64,000 nucleotides of DNA from Rikenellaceae bacterium (GCA_902363575.1 CABJAJ010000004.1:1-64000), one strand, 5' to 3'. Numbered from the stretch's first letter, positions 28,363 to 37,811 are shown. Notes: generated by a model not told the origin, from the letters alone. Made by a program: numbers and translations.

Positions 28363-29604
28363 TTACAATCCACCCCTTGATTGCATATTCGTTCGGTCAA
28401 AAAGGGTGTCGATCCGTCGGGAAAGTTGCTCCAATTCGCCGCTCAGTTTGGCATGGGTGATGGTCGCATAGATTTGGGTTGTGCGAATGTTCTTATGTCC
28501 CAGCAGTTTACTGATTGTTTCAATCGTCACTCCCTGCGACAGCGTAATGGTCGTAGCGAATGTATGCCGCGCCACATGGAACGTAATTTTTTTCGGGATA
28601 CCCGCCCTCGCCGCAATCTTGTCCAGGCAGGCGTTGCACCACCCGTTGCTCGGGAGCGTGAAAATCGGATCGCCTTCCCGCCCGAGGGCGTGGTTCCGCA
28701 GGATTGCGGCCGGTAATTCAAACAACCGGACCGTCACCGGAGTACCCGTTTTGCAGCGCTTGGTGCGAATCCACCACTGGTCTCCGGTTTGTTCCACATG
28801 ACGCCGGGTCAGACTGCACAGATCGCTATAGGACAGGCCGGTAAAACAGCTGAATATGAATCCGTCACGAACGAGCTGCATCGTACGGTCATGCAGATCC
28901 AGTGCAAGTATGCGGTTCAGTTCATCCAGCGTGAGGAAGTTGCGGCTTACGAATTCGCTGTGGAGTTTGTAATCCCCGAGCGGATTGCGCCTGAGCAGCC
29001 CTTCGGAGCAGGCCAGTTTCAGGATGTGCTTGAAGGCAATCAGGTAAATCCATATCGTATTGGCGCTGCACCGGGCCTGCTGACTGAGGAAGGCATGGAA
29101 TCCGGTCACGAATTCGGGAGTTATTTCCGAAAATCCGATATCGGGACGGCCATATCGTTCGCGAATATATTGCCGGAGATGTTTGTGCACGCTTCTATAT
29201 TTATTATAGGTATGGATGCTCCTGCTCACTCCGACCATATGTAAAAAATGCGCATTGTGGTGAGCGAAGAATGTCAACAGGTTCCTTTTTGCGTTGTCCT
29301 GTCCCAGGAATTCCGTTTTGACCATAGCGGGGGTAACGCAGGGCGTTTTGAAAAAAAGCCGCTCGTAACATGCCGTCAGATGGAAGCGCAGCTTTTCCAA
29401 GCGAACATTCGTCTGTGTCGCATATTGCGTATGTCCGAGAACGCGCCCTTTCGGTGTATCCCAAAGCGACGGTTCGACGCTCAGATGGGTGGAGAGTTGC
29501 GCCCGTTGTCCGTTGATGGTGATGCGGGCCATGATCGGCGCCATACCGCTTCGCAGCGGGGAGTTCCTCTTTAGATAGAAGAGGATACTGAAAGTGTTTC
29601 TCAT
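28363..29604 (-). CDS. Tyrosine-type site-specific recombinase between inverted susC genes
   Basis: 413 residues. An N-terminal arm-binding domain (FSILFYLKRNS...) and SAM-like core-binding domain (about 105-205) precede the catalytic domain. Visible catalytic residues are K285, H343 and R346 (HVARH), H370 (LLGHKNIRTT) and the nucleophile Y379. The usual first Arg (GLR) is replaced by Ser in FTGLSYSDL (S258), a change I recall as common in Bacteroidetes recombinases. B. fragilis enzymes of this type invert promoters or SusC-family loci. It sits alone inside the inverted repeats and reads toward the left susC. Its own -7 box is at 29640-29647. No phage or transposon genes accompany it, so a dedicated invertase is more likely than an integrase. 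Confidence 0.9.
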   Translation of the reverse strand: MRNTFSILFYLKRNSPLRSGMAPIMARITINGQRAQLSTHLSVEPSLWDTPKGRVLGHTQYATQTNVRLEKLRFHLTACYERLFFKTPCVTPAMVKTEFLGQDNAKRNLLTFFAHHNAHFLHMVGVSRSIHTYNKYRSVHKHLRQYIRERYGRPDIGFSEITPEFVTGFHAFLSQQARCSANTIWIYLIAFKHILKLACSEGLLRRNPLGDYKLHSEFVSRNFLTLDELNRILALDLHDRTMQLVRDGFIFSCFTGLSYSDLCSLTRRHVEQTGDQWWIRTKRCKTGTPVTVRLFELPAAILRNHALGREGDPIFTLPSNGWCNACLDKIAARAGIPKKITFHVARHTFATTITLSQGVTIETISKLLGHKNIRTTQIYATITHAKLSGELEQLSRRIDTLFDRTNMQSRGGL

Positions 29605-29639
29605 TATTCCTATATCCGATTATCCGTTTACGAGCCGCC

Positions 29640-29647
29640 CAAAGGTA
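29640..29647 (-). promoter_or_regulatory. -7 box of the recombinase gene
   Basis: TACCTTTG on the minus strand fits the consensus; the -33 region is T-rich (ATTTT) but not perfect. It lies about 36 nt before the recombinase ATG. Confidence 0.55.
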
Positions 29648-29837
29648 CCGAATAAGTAACCGGTAAAATGGGCGGCAATGTCCTGAAAAGTTTACTCCGA
29701 GGCGGTTGCAGGTCACCTCGGGTTGCTTTCTGGTTACCCGTTGGGCTTTTTTTTATCGCAAATCGAATTCCAAAGTAAGAATCATGCTTTGCAATCACGG
29801 GTTTGGGGAGGGTTTCATGCAAAAAGGGAGAGTTTAA

Positions 29838-29925
29838 TTTTTATTTTAAAATTTAATTAATTAACGCTTATGATGAGAAAAATTGTACTATCGTTAATTG
29901 CTTCTCTGGGGCTGTGTTCGCTGGC
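29838..29925 (+). repeat. Right arm of the 88-bp perfect inverted repeat
   Basis: It matches 28062-28149 in reverse complement and covers the leader and first 56 nt of the right susC. Sequence immediately outside it, toward the recombinase, is unrelated to the left side and contains no TAnnTTTG box pointing at this susC. Confidence 0.9.
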
Positions 29926-32893
29926 GCTGGCTCAGAACAAGCAAGTTTCCGGTACGGTTACCGACGCCGACGGCATAGCAGCCATCGGTGCGTCGGTCGT
30001 TGTCGATGGCACCACCGTCGGAACGACCACCAATACGGAAGGCAAGTTTACGATAACGGCTCCGGCCGATGCGACCCTCGTCGTTACCTACCTGGGCTAT
30101 GAGACCCAGAAAGTGCCCGTGGCAGGTCGCACGGCGCTGCAAATCACCTTGCAGGAGGACACCACCAACATCGAGGATGTCGTGGTGCTGGGCTACGGCT
30201 CGGGACGTAAGGTAGGCACCGTGATCGGTTCGGTGGACCAGGTCAAGGGCGACAAGCTCGAAAACCGTCCCTCGAACAACGTGGCCGACGCACTCCAGGG
30301 CCAGGTTGCCGGTCTGAGCATCATGACCGGCAGCGGTGAGCTTACGACGACCTCGACCATCCGCATCCACGGCGTGGGTTCGATCTCCGCGAGCACCGCA
30401 CCGCTGATTCTGCTCGACGGCGCCCCGATCACCTCGGCTACTCTTCTGTCGCTCAACCAGAACGATATCGAGTCGATCAACGTGTTGAAGGACGCATCGG
30501 CCACGTCGATCTACGGTTCGCGCGCTGCCAACGGCGTGATCTACGTCACCACCAAGCGCGGCCGCCGCGGCTCGGACGACGTGGACGTCACTCTGCGTAC
30601 GCAGTACTCCATGTCGAGCGCCATCAAACCTCGTCTGAAGGCGATGAACACCGAGGATTACCTTTATTATATGGGTGCTCTTATAGCCGCTCAGAATGGG
30701 TTAGACCCTTATGATTCGGATAATGTGCTTGACGCCAGAAATTTCTTTGTGAATCAGCGCAGTATCGATCCGAGCATCAATACGAACTGGTTCGACGAGG
30801 TGCTCGAAAAGAACGCCCCGATGTACCAGATCGACCTTTCGGTTGCGGGCGGCTCGCAAAAGACCTCCTACTTCTTCTCGGGCAACTACCTCGATCAGAC
30901 CGGTATCCTTCCCAACTCGCAGCTCTCGCGCTATAACTTCCGTGCGAATGTGGATACGAAGGTCAACAAATGGCTCAAGATGGGCGTTAACCTCGGTATC
31001 GGCTATCAGACTGCTTCGCAGACCTCGTCGGTCAGCAACGGCGGTCGGCTGATCGCCAATAACCCGCTCTTCTCGACGCTCGTTATTCCTTCCTACCAGC
31101 CCTGCTACGGCGCGGATGGTGAAGTACTGGAATGGCTCAGTGTTTTCGGCAGCCAGAACCCGCTGATCGTTACCAAATACGACTCCAACAAGCAGAACCA
31201 GATCTACCTGAACGGCACGGGCTTCGTAGAGCTTACCCCCGTGCGCGGTCTGACGCTTCGCTCGCAGCTTTCGGCTTCGGCATTCGACCACCGTTCCTCG
31301 TCGGCTTACAGTCCTGCCATGCCGCAGGTCAATGGTCCCGAGGGGATCGGTAACGCTGCCGAACTCTTCCAACGCTCCTATACCTGGACGTGGACCAATA
31401 CGGCCGAGTACAAGACTGCTTTCGGTCAGGACAGAAACCATCACTTTACCGCTCTGATCGGTGAGGAGACCATCTATACCGGTGCCGATTCGTTCTCGGC
31501 CGCCGTTCGCGGCGTGACCTCCACTGAGTTCATCAACCTGAACATGGGTGTCGAGTCTTCCGGTCTTCCCTCCTACAGCAAATCGCAGTTCGCATCCAAC
31601 TCGGTTTTCGGCCGCGTGGAATATGACTATGCCAACAAATATTTCTTCGATGTCGCACTGCGTAACGACGCCAGCTCGCGCTTCGCTAAAGACGACCGCA
31701 ACGCCCTGTTCTGGTCGGTCGGCGCCATGTGGAACATCAAGAACGAGGCCTTCCTGAAAGACAACACGACGATCAGCGACCTGAGCCTGCGTGCATCCTA
31801 CGGTACGCAGGGTAACTCCGGCATCGCCGACTATGCGTTCTACCAGTACCTCGCTCCCGGTTATCCTTACGACGGACAGACCGTATGGGCTCTTGCAAAT
31901 CCGGGTTCCCCGAATCTGCAGTGGGAGAAACAGGGCTTGCTGACTATCGGTGCAAACATCGAGCTGTGGCGCAAACTCTCGCTGGAGGTGCAGTACTACC
32001 GCCGTCAGACCACCGATATGCTGATGGACATTCCGCAGGCTCCGTCGTCGGGCTTCACTTCGCTGCCGGGTAACGTGGGCGGCATGCGCAACTCGGGTAT
32101 CGACGTGACGTTGAACTACGACATTTACGCTTCGCGCGACTGGTTCGTAAACTTCCGTGCTACGTTCAACTACAACAAGAACAAGCTCACCAAGCTGTGG
32201 CCGGGTGCGGGCGATGAAGTGCCTTACGGCGATTTCATGTATTTCGTCAAGGGCGAGGCTTTCCCGACCTACTATGTTCAGGAGTGGCGCGGCGTGAATC
32301 CCGAAACGGGTGAGCCGCAGTGGACCGGTGCCGACGGCGAAGTGACGAGCGATTTCAGCGAAGCCGTTCCTGTCAATCTGCACAAGTCGTTCGTAGCACC
32401 CTATACCGGTGGTTTCGGTGTGACGGCACAATGGAAGGGTATCGCACTGACGGTAGATTTCGCATGGGTTGCCGGCAACTACATGGTGAACAACAACCTG
32501 TATTTCGCGGCTAACTCCGAAAACGCACTCAGCGGCTTGAACCAGGTAACCGAGGTGCTCGACTACTGGAAGCCGGACGATCGTTACGGTAAGAAATACC
32601 CCTCGCTCGAATATTCGGCTAAGGCGGGCGGCGGCACGCAGTTCGACTCGCGCATGCTCGAGGACGCCTCGTTCCTGCGTCTGAAGAACATCCAGCTCTC
32701 CTATACGCTGCCCGACCACCTGATGAAGAAGACCCGTTTCATCAAGGGCCTCAAAGTCTATGTCGGTGCACGTAACCTCTGGACGCTTACCGGCTACAAC
32801 GGTTTCGACCCCGAGGTTGCCGAGAACGTTTTCGATACGGATATCTACCCCAACTCGCGTCAGTGGACGTTCGGTCTGGAGTTCAAATTCTAA
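29870..32893 (+). CDS. SusC/RagA-family TonB-linked outer membrane transporter (right pair, apparently promoterless)
   Basis: 1,007 residues, same architecture as the left SusC: signal peptide, carboxypeptidase-regulatory-like domain, plug with VADALQGQVAGLSIM, and barrel ending LEFKF. Differences cluster after residue 265, in plug-distal loops and barrel segments, so ligand choice may differ. No recognisable promoter lies in the 265 nt between it and the recombinase start; a weak hairpin plus T8 near 29747-29754 could even terminate incoming transcripts. In this orientation the operon is predicted OFF. Confidence 0.95.
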   Translation: MMRKIVLSLIASLGLCSLALAQNKQVSGTVTDADGIAAIGASVVVDGTTVGTTTNTEGKFTITAPADATLVVTYLGYETQKVPVAGRTALQITLQEDTTNIEDVVVLGYGSGRKVGTVIGSVDQVKGDKLENRPSNNVADALQGQVAGLSIMTGSGELTTTSTIRIHGVGSISASTAPLILLDGAPITSATLLSLNQNDIESINVLKDASATSIYGSRAANGVIYVTTKRGRRGSDDVDVTLRTQYSMSSAIKPRLKAMNTEDYLYYMGALIAAQNGLDPYDSDNVLDARNFFVNQRSIDPSINTNWFDEVLEKNAPMYQIDLSVAGGSQKTSYFFSGNYLDQTGILPNSQLSRYNFRANVDTKVNKWLKMGVNLGIGYQTASQTSSVSNGGRLIANNPLFSTLVIPSYQPCYGADGEVLEWLSVFGSQNPLIVTKYDSNKQNQIYLNGTGFVELTPVRGLTLRSQLSASAFDHRSSSAYSPAMPQVNGPEGIGNAAELFQRSYTWTWTNTAEYKTAFGQDRNHHFTALIGEETIYTGADSFSAAVRGVTSTEFINLNMGVESSGLPSYSKSQFASNSVFGRVEYDYANKYFFDVALRNDASSRFAKDDRNALFWSVGAMWNIKNEAFLKDNTTISDLSLRASYGTQGNSGIADYAFYQYLAPGYPYDGQTVWALANPGSPNLQWEKQGLLTIGANIELWRKLSLEVQYYRRQTTDMLMDIPQAPSSGFTSLPGNVGGMRNSGIDVTLNYDIYASRDWFVNFRATFNYNKNKLTKLWPGAGDEVPYGDFMYFVKGEAFPTYYVQEWRGVNPETGEPQWTGADGEVTSDFSEAVPVNLHKSFVAPYTGGFGVTAQWKGIALTVDFAWVAGNYMVNNNLYFAANSENALSGLNQVTEVLDYWKPDDRYGKKYPSLEYSAKAGGGTQFDSRMLEDASFLRLKNIQLSYTLPDHLMKKTRFIKGLKVYVGARNLWTLTGYNGFDPEVAENVFDTDIYPNSRQWTFGLEFKF

Positions 32894-32928
32894 AAACGCC
32901 GGTTTAACAACAAGAAAAACAAAAAGGT

Positions 32929-34410
32929 ATGAAAAAAATAATAAATCTTATTGTGGCATGCGGCGCATTGATCTCGATGGCTTCGTGCGACCTCGATCTT
33001 GAGCCGACGAGCGGGCCTACCTCCGACAAAGTGCTCAACCTCGAGCAGATCAAGGGTTTGCGCCGTAATTTCTACAATGATCTCAAAGCCATCTCTTCCG
33101 GAGCCTATCTCTACAATACGGACTGGTTTGCGGACGTAGTGAGCGAGACGATCAATTCGGGTAATACCGGTGCCTATTTCCATCTGTGGCTGCTCTACCC
33201 CAACAATAGCGATATCTATTCGTTGTGGGCAAGCTATTACAGCGTGATGACCGACGCCAACTACGCCATCATGAAGATGGAAGAGGCGGTGGAGGCCGAT
33301 GTGGTTTCCAGGTCGGATGTGCAGTTATATATTGGCGAGGCCTATTTCCTGCGTGCTTATGCGCTCAACCAGCTCGCCCTGCGCTTCTGCCAGGATTACG
33401 ATCCTGCGAAAGCTTCGACCCAGCTCGGCGTGCCCCTGCTGACCAAGTACAGCAAGGATCCGGTAAACGCACCGCGCGGTACGCTGGAGGATGTGTACGG
33501 ACAGATTCAGTCCGATATCACCGAAGCGGAACTCGCTGTGACGACCGCCGGCTCGGCCAACGCGATCTATCTGACCGCAGACGCCATTACGGCATTCAAG
33601 GCTCAGATCGCCCTGCAGATGCACGACTATCCCAAAGCCAGCCAGTATGCCTCCTCGCTTTATGAGGCTTATCCTCTGATTAACAACAAAGAGCATCTCG
33701 AGCAGATGTGGCGTGAGGACGTCTCGACCGAGACCATCTTCCAGCCTGAAGTTACCCGCGCCACGCTCGCCACGGTGGGCTCGATGCAGCCTTACTATTT
33801 CGGCCAGTGGCAGGAATCGAGCAAGCAGTATGTCTGCGCTCCCTACTACGTGCTCGAGCAGAAGTATGTCGATCTCTATTCCGCGGAGGATTACCGCATG
33901 GGTGTCTATCTGGAAAAAGCGAGAATTCAGATGGCCGGATTGTCGAACAGCGGTTACGTGCTCTCGAAGTTCATCGGTAACAAGACGTTCCAGACCGATC
34001 GCACGCAGCTTGCCTATCGCAATATGCCAAAGATCTTCCGTGTGGCTCAGATGTACCTGATCGATGCGGAGGCCCAGAACCGTCAGAATGGCGGCGGCGC
34101 CGGTCCGCTCAATACGCTTCGTCAGTCGCGCGGACTGGAAACCACCAACGCTACGGGCGATGATCTGTTCGAGGAAATTCAGAAGGAATACATGCGCGAG
34201 ATGGTCGGCGAAGGCCAGCGTCTGTTCGACATCAAACGGTGGGGAATCAGCGTTGGACGCAATAACCAATCTCTCGGCAGTATCCTGACTCGACGTGGAG
34301 ATGCTGTTGTAATCAATGCGGCCAGCGATCGCATCGTTTGGCCGATCCCGCAGGATGAAATTTCCAACAATCCCAACTTCGGCAGCCAGAATCCCGGCTA
34401 TGCGCAATAG
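32929..34410 (+). CDS. SusD/RagB-family nutrient-binding lipoprotein (right pair)
   Basis: 493 residues with lipobox MASC (Cys20) and the same DLDLEPTSGPTS start and WPIPQDEISNNPNFGSQNPG end as the left SusD, but a diverged middle, including the likely ligand face. Family landmarks include IQKEYMREMVGEGQRLFDIKRWG. It follows its susC by 35 nt and ends at a strong terminator, so the pair forms a two-gene operon. Confidence 0.95.
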   Translation: MKKIINLIVACGALISMASCDLDLEPTSGPTSDKVLNLEQIKGLRRNFYNDLKAISSGAYLYNTDWFADVVSETINSGNTGAYFHLWLLYPNNSDIYSLWASYYSVMTDANYAIMKMEEAVEADVVSRSDVQLYIGEAYFLRAYALNQLALRFCQDYDPAKASTQLGVPLLTKYSKDPVNAPRGTLEDVYGQIQSDITEAELAVTTAGSANAIYLTADAITAFKAQIALQMHDYPKASQYASSLYEAYPLINNKEHLEQMWREDVSTETIFQPEVTRATLATVGSMQPYYFGQWQESSKQYVCAPYYVLEQKYVDLYSAEDYRMGVYLEKARIQMAGLSNSGYVLSKFIGNKTFQTDRTQLAYRNMPKIFRVAQMYLIDAEAQNRQNGGGAGPLNTLRQSRGLETTNATGDDLFEEIQKEYMREMVGEGQRLFDIKRWGISVGRNNQSLGSILTRRGDAVVINAASDRIVWPIPQDEISNNPNFGSQNPGYAQ

Positions 34411-34431
34411 TTGAGTACTTAAGTGAATGGA

Positions 34432-34468
34432 AAGCCCGTATCTTTCAGAAGGTACGGGCTTTTTTTTG
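34432..34468 (+). terminator. Terminator of the right susCD operon
   Basis: A 9-bp perfect stem (34432-34440 with 34453-34461) ends in a run of T on the plus strand, about 20 nt after the susD stop. Confidence 0.92.
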
Positions 34469-34924
34469 TGAGGATGTGTCGGTATCCATCGGATAGAGCG
34501 AGCGACAGACACGGAATGCCCCATATCGCCGTTCTTGCGGCGGTAAACGGATTGGGGCAGGACGTTTGGTTTTTTGCTCAGGATCTGCTCTGAATCCGGG
34601 TAACGGGATCGAAGCCTTTATTCATACGGTGCGGGCTGTTATGGATGGAAAATCCTTTTAAATGCTCTTGACGGTCGGGGATGAGGCCTGCATGATTCGG
34701 CACAGATGGGTAGCTGAATGCGAATTATCCGCTCCGTTTACCCGATCGAATCGGAACTGTCTGCGCCGGTTGAGCCCTGCGGAAGCGGCAGGCGGTGCGG
34801 TTCGGGAATACTATTCGTGCGTGCTATGAATACAAGGCGGTTTGCGCCGGTTGTACCACGCAGGAAAGAGGTACTGAGTTATGTTGTAAAATTGACCTTG
34901 CTACTGCTCTGAATGTATATCGGG
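34469..34924. other. Gene-less stretch with a decayed copy of the MFS gene end
   Basis: No convincing gene. Its only notable content is a short repeat (34763-34800) matching the 3' end of the neighbouring MFS gene. Confidence 0.5.
34763..34800 (-). repeat. Decayed duplicate of the MFS gene 3' end
   Basis: About 38 nt matches 34931-34970 (the last codons of the MFS gene) with two single-base deletions and a few substitutions. It suggests a small tandem duplication or a replaced gene end. Confidence 0.6.
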
Positions 34925-36424
34925 CTATCTTCGCCGATTGAGCCCTGCGGGAAGCGGCAGGCGGATGCGGTAGAAGCTCACTGCCGAGCCGGCGGCGGCA
35001 AACCCGGCTGCGATAAGCAGAGCGATGTGGGCGCTGTCGTCGGTAGCCAGGTGGAAAAGCATGGCGACCAGCGCCGCACCGGTGGTCTGTCCGAGCAGTC
35101 GCGCCGTGGCGAGCATCCCGCTGGCGCTGCCGCTTCGTTCGGGCGGGGCGGAGGCGATCAGGATGCTGTTGTTGGGCGATTGGAAAAGGCCGAATCCCAG
35201 GCCGCAGAGCACCAGCCGCCACACGATGTCGAAGTCATGGGGAATGCCCGGCAGAAACGCCAACAACAACAATCCTGCGGCCATCACCGCGAGTCCTGCT
35301 CCGCCGAGCAGCCCGGCATGAATCCGTTCGATCAGGATGCCTGCAAGGGGTGCGACCACCATGATTACGGCGGGCCAGGCCGTCAGGAGCAATCCCGTGC
35401 TGACTGCGTCGTAACCGAGCGACCGTTGCAGGTAGAAGGGCAGCGAGACCATGGCGAGCATCTGCGCGATGAACGAGCAGATCGAGGTGAGGACCGACAC
35501 CGAAAAAATCGGGATGCGCAACAGGTCGAAGGGGAGAATCGGAAAGGGCTTGTGCAACTGGCCGCGCACGAAAAGAAACCCGACGATGAGCGTAGCGGCC
35601 ACGCCCGCGGCGATCAGGCGTGCGTCGAGGCCGTGTGAGAACCCTTCGACCGAGGCGATCAGCAGTCCGAACGTCAGGGCGTTCATCGCGCCGTCGCGCC
35701 ATTCGAACCGCCGTCCCCGCACACGCACCGGGTTGGCCGGAAGGAAACGGCGGCTCAGTATTCCGGCGATAATGCCCATCGGGATATTGACGGCGAACAG
35801 CCACGGCCACGTTGCCAAAGAGAGGATGCCGGCGGCGATGGTCGGACCGGCAACCGACGAAACGGCCACGACCGTCGCATTGATCCCCATGCCGCGCCCC
35901 AGCTTGGCGCGGGGATAGATGGTTCGGATGAGCGACGTATTGACGCTGGTAATTGCCGCAGAGCCGAATCCCTGGCCGATGCGGGCCGCTACCAGCGTGC
36001 CGAGCGAGGTGGAGAGGGCGCAGCCTACCGAGGCGACCGTGAACAGGGCCAGACCGCCCAGATAGACCTTTCGGTAGCCGATTACGTCCCCAAGTGCCGA
36101 GAAAGAGAGCAGCGTGACCATGATGGCCAATTGGTAGGCATTTACGATCCAGATCGAGTTGGCGGACGAGATGTCGAGCTGCGCTGCGATGGTCGGCAGC
36201 GCGACGTTTGCGATGGTTCCGTCCAGTACCGAGAGGGAGACGCCGAAAGCCACGGCCAGAATTGCCCACACGCGGCGCGGCATGGGCAGCCCGTCCCATT
36301 CGGCGCGGCCGGCGGGTTTGTGCTGCGTGGCCGATGGCTTCGGTCGGGAACATGGCTGCGGGCGGGTTGTATCCGTCACTCCCCCGACCTGTCCGCTGCG
36401 TCTGCTTTCCTCGGTGGTGTCCAT
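34925..36424 (-). CDS. MFS multidrug efflux transporter, DHA2 (14-helix) type
   Basis: 499 residues from the ATG at 36424. After a polar N-terminal tail of about 45 residues come around 14 hydrophobic helices. Family landmarks are VLDGTIANVALPTIA in helix 1, the loop GDVIGYRKVYLGGL and VNTSLIRTIYPRAKLGRG. DHA2 proteins export drugs or dyes by proton antiport; substrate unknown. The -7 box TACCTTTG ends 6 nt before this ATG, so the mRNA is probably leaderless and the longer frame to 36472 is ruled out. The last ~40 bp has a decayed duplicate downstream. Confidence 0.9.
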   Translation of the reverse strand: MDTTEESRRSGQVGGVTDTTRPQPCSRPKPSATQHKPAGRAEWDGLPMPRRVWAILAVAFGVSLSVLDGTIANVALPTIAAQLDISSANSIWIVNAYQLAIMVTLLSFSALGDVIGYRKVYLGGLALFTVASVGCALSTSLGTLVAARIGQGFGSAAITSVNTSLIRTIYPRAKLGRGMGINATVVAVSSVAGPTIAAGILSLATWPWLFAVNIPMGIIAGILSRRFLPANPVRVRGRRFEWRDGAMNALTFGLLIASVEGFSHGLDARLIAAGVAATLIVGFLFVRGQLHKPFPILPFDLLRIPIFSVSVLTSICSFIAQMLAMVSLPFYLQRSLGYDAVSTGLLLTAWPAVIMVVAPLAGILIERIHAGLLGGAGLAVMAAGLLLLAFLPGIPHDFDIVWRLVLCGLGFGLFQSPNNSILIASAPPERSGSASGMLATARLLGQTTGAALVAMLFHLATDDSAHIALLIAAGFAAAGSAVSFYRIRLPLPAGLNRRR

Positions 36425-36976
36425 TGGCTGCAAAGGTACGCCATATTCCGATCCGATGTGACCCTGCCGCATGGAAAATCTTTCCCTTGTATCGTTGCGG
36501 GTCTGTTTTCTCCGGGACGACGGGGTTTCCGAACAGCAGGCGATCGATGGCCCTTCCCGCCGATCTCAAAAATAAACCTCCTATAACGGCTTTCACTCGT
36601 CTTGTCATTTCTGTCCGACCCCCATGAATTTCTCCCGATCGATGTGCGATCGGAATCCTGCACGCTGTGACCGCCGCCGTAAATTACGGCATCGGTAGCC
36701 CCGCTTTTGCCACTTGTACCCGTGTACCGGGAAAGTCTTTTGTCTGGCACTTCATTTGTTTCATACAGAATACCTTGATAATTCTAATCGTCGCCGCAGT
36801 TTCCTCTCCGCTTCGGCGCGGTTTGGTCTCTATTGAGGTATATTGCGCCTATTTTTGCTATCCCCGTAAAAAAGTGTGTCTCTTTTGATCAATCCGTTTT
36901 TTCCCTTGTCCCAGAGTTCGGAAATTTAATAACGCAAATACGGCCATTTATTCCATGACCCACAAAACTTATAACT
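36425..36976. other. Gene-less stretch between MFS gene and small-protein pair
   Basis: Apart from the MFS -7 box at its left edge and a TATTTTTG -7 box at 36850-36857 facing right, I see no gene, repeat or RNA. Confidence 0.5.
36850..36857 (+). promoter_or_regulatory. -7 box for the two small genes
   Basis: TATTTTTG fits TAnnTTTG. It lies about 120 nt before the first of two adjacent small genes, and the -33 element is not clear. Confidence 0.4.
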
Positions 36977-37267
36977 ATGTTAAAACCCAAATCGAATGAG
37001 AAGCCGAAGAAGCTAATCGGCTACCTCAAGCGGGCTCGCGAAATGCAAGAGCTTGCACATGCTAATTTCGAGCCCGAACGTGGCGACAAGTCGTTGTCTC
37101 GAATTCACAAAAACATCATCAAGCCCCGTTTCGGTAACACGTACCGTACGTTCCTTCGTGCGATGAATACCGATACGAGCGTGATCGAAAGACTCGAAAG
37201 GGAGCGTGATGAACGCGAACTGTGCAAACTTCGCGACAAAAACAGTTTAACTCAATCAAACAAATGA
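36977..37267 (+). CDS. Small basic protein of unknown function
   Basis: 96 residues, strongly charged and mostly helical by composition (KPKKLIGYLKRAREMQELAH; VIERLERERDERELCKLR). No signal, membrane segment or known motif. Codon use looks like a real gene, and the stop lies 3 nt before the next ATG, so the two are probably one operon. Basic character would fit nucleic-acid or ribosome binding, but nothing specific supports this. Confidence 0.6.
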   Translation: MLKPKSNEKPKKLIGYLKRAREMQELAHANFEPERGDKSLSRIHKNIIKPRFGNTYRTFLRAMNTDTSVIERLERERDERELCKLRDKNSLTQSNK

Positions 37268-37270
37268 AAG

Positions 37271-37552
37271 ATGGAAAAAATTCACAAAGTGCACTTTGCG
37301 TGCGGTGAACTCTACCTGTTCTCGGATGTTCTCCGGATGCGGGATCCCGAGTCGTGCCTATGGGGTGTTTATGACCGGACTGACTCCGGGAGGATTTACC
37401 TGGAGCACATGGCCTGCGACCTGACCCGCATCGGTCACTGGCTGCCTTTGCCGTCGGAGTATCGTTATGCACGCCGTGCCAGCCGCGACGAGCTGCGAGA
37501 CTTCTTCTACCTGCTGGGCTGCGACGATACGCTCGCCCAAGCCGCCCGCTGA
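37271..37552 (+). CDS. Small protein of unknown function, second gene of the pair
   Basis: 93 residues, acidic to neutral, with evenly spread aromatics and Cys (ACGELYLFSDVLRMRDPESCLWGVYDRTDSG). It looks like a compact cytoplasmic alpha/beta domain; I do not recognise it. It follows the basic 96-residue protein by 3 nt, an arrangement seen in small two-gene modules, although no toxin or antitoxin motif is visible. An imperfect hairpin (37618-37653) follows the stop. Confidence 0.6.
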   Translation: MEKIHKVHFACGELYLFSDVLRMRDPESCLWGVYDRTDSGRIYLEHMACDLTRIGHWLPLPSEYRYARRASRDELRDFFYLLGCDDTLAQAAR

Positions 37553-37762
37553 CGATCGGCCGCCCTGAGGCGGCGCCCGTAAGATGTAAGCCGATACTGT
37601 GATGCCCTGTCCACAGTAGGAAGCTCACCACGGTCTTTTCGTGGCGGTTTCCTGTGTTGCCGGGGTATTGTTGTTTAGTCATGGAATGGATGGCCCCCGC
37701 AACCGGAATACCCACGTAGAGATCGGATTCTGTCAGCTACCGCCGGCAGGATCATATACCTA

Positions 37763-37811
37763 AAAACCATCCGGCCCGATTCTCGAGTGGAAGATCGGGC
37801 CGGATGGTTTT
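37763..37811. terminator. Strong terminator hairpin
   Basis: An 18-bp perfect inverted repeat (37763-37780 with 37794-37811) has A on one end and T on the other, so it can act in both directions between the small genes and the BACON lipoprotein gene. Confidence 0.85.

Noticed and set aside
28363..29604. Prophage or conjugative-element integrase
   Set aside because: No other mobile genes flank it; it lies exactly between inverted repeats of two susC genes, so a local invertase fits better.
29741..29760. Hairpin plus T8 upstream of the right susC as a definite terminator
   Set aside because: The stem is only about 5 bp with a 12-nt loop, so it is mentioned but not claimed as a firm terminator.
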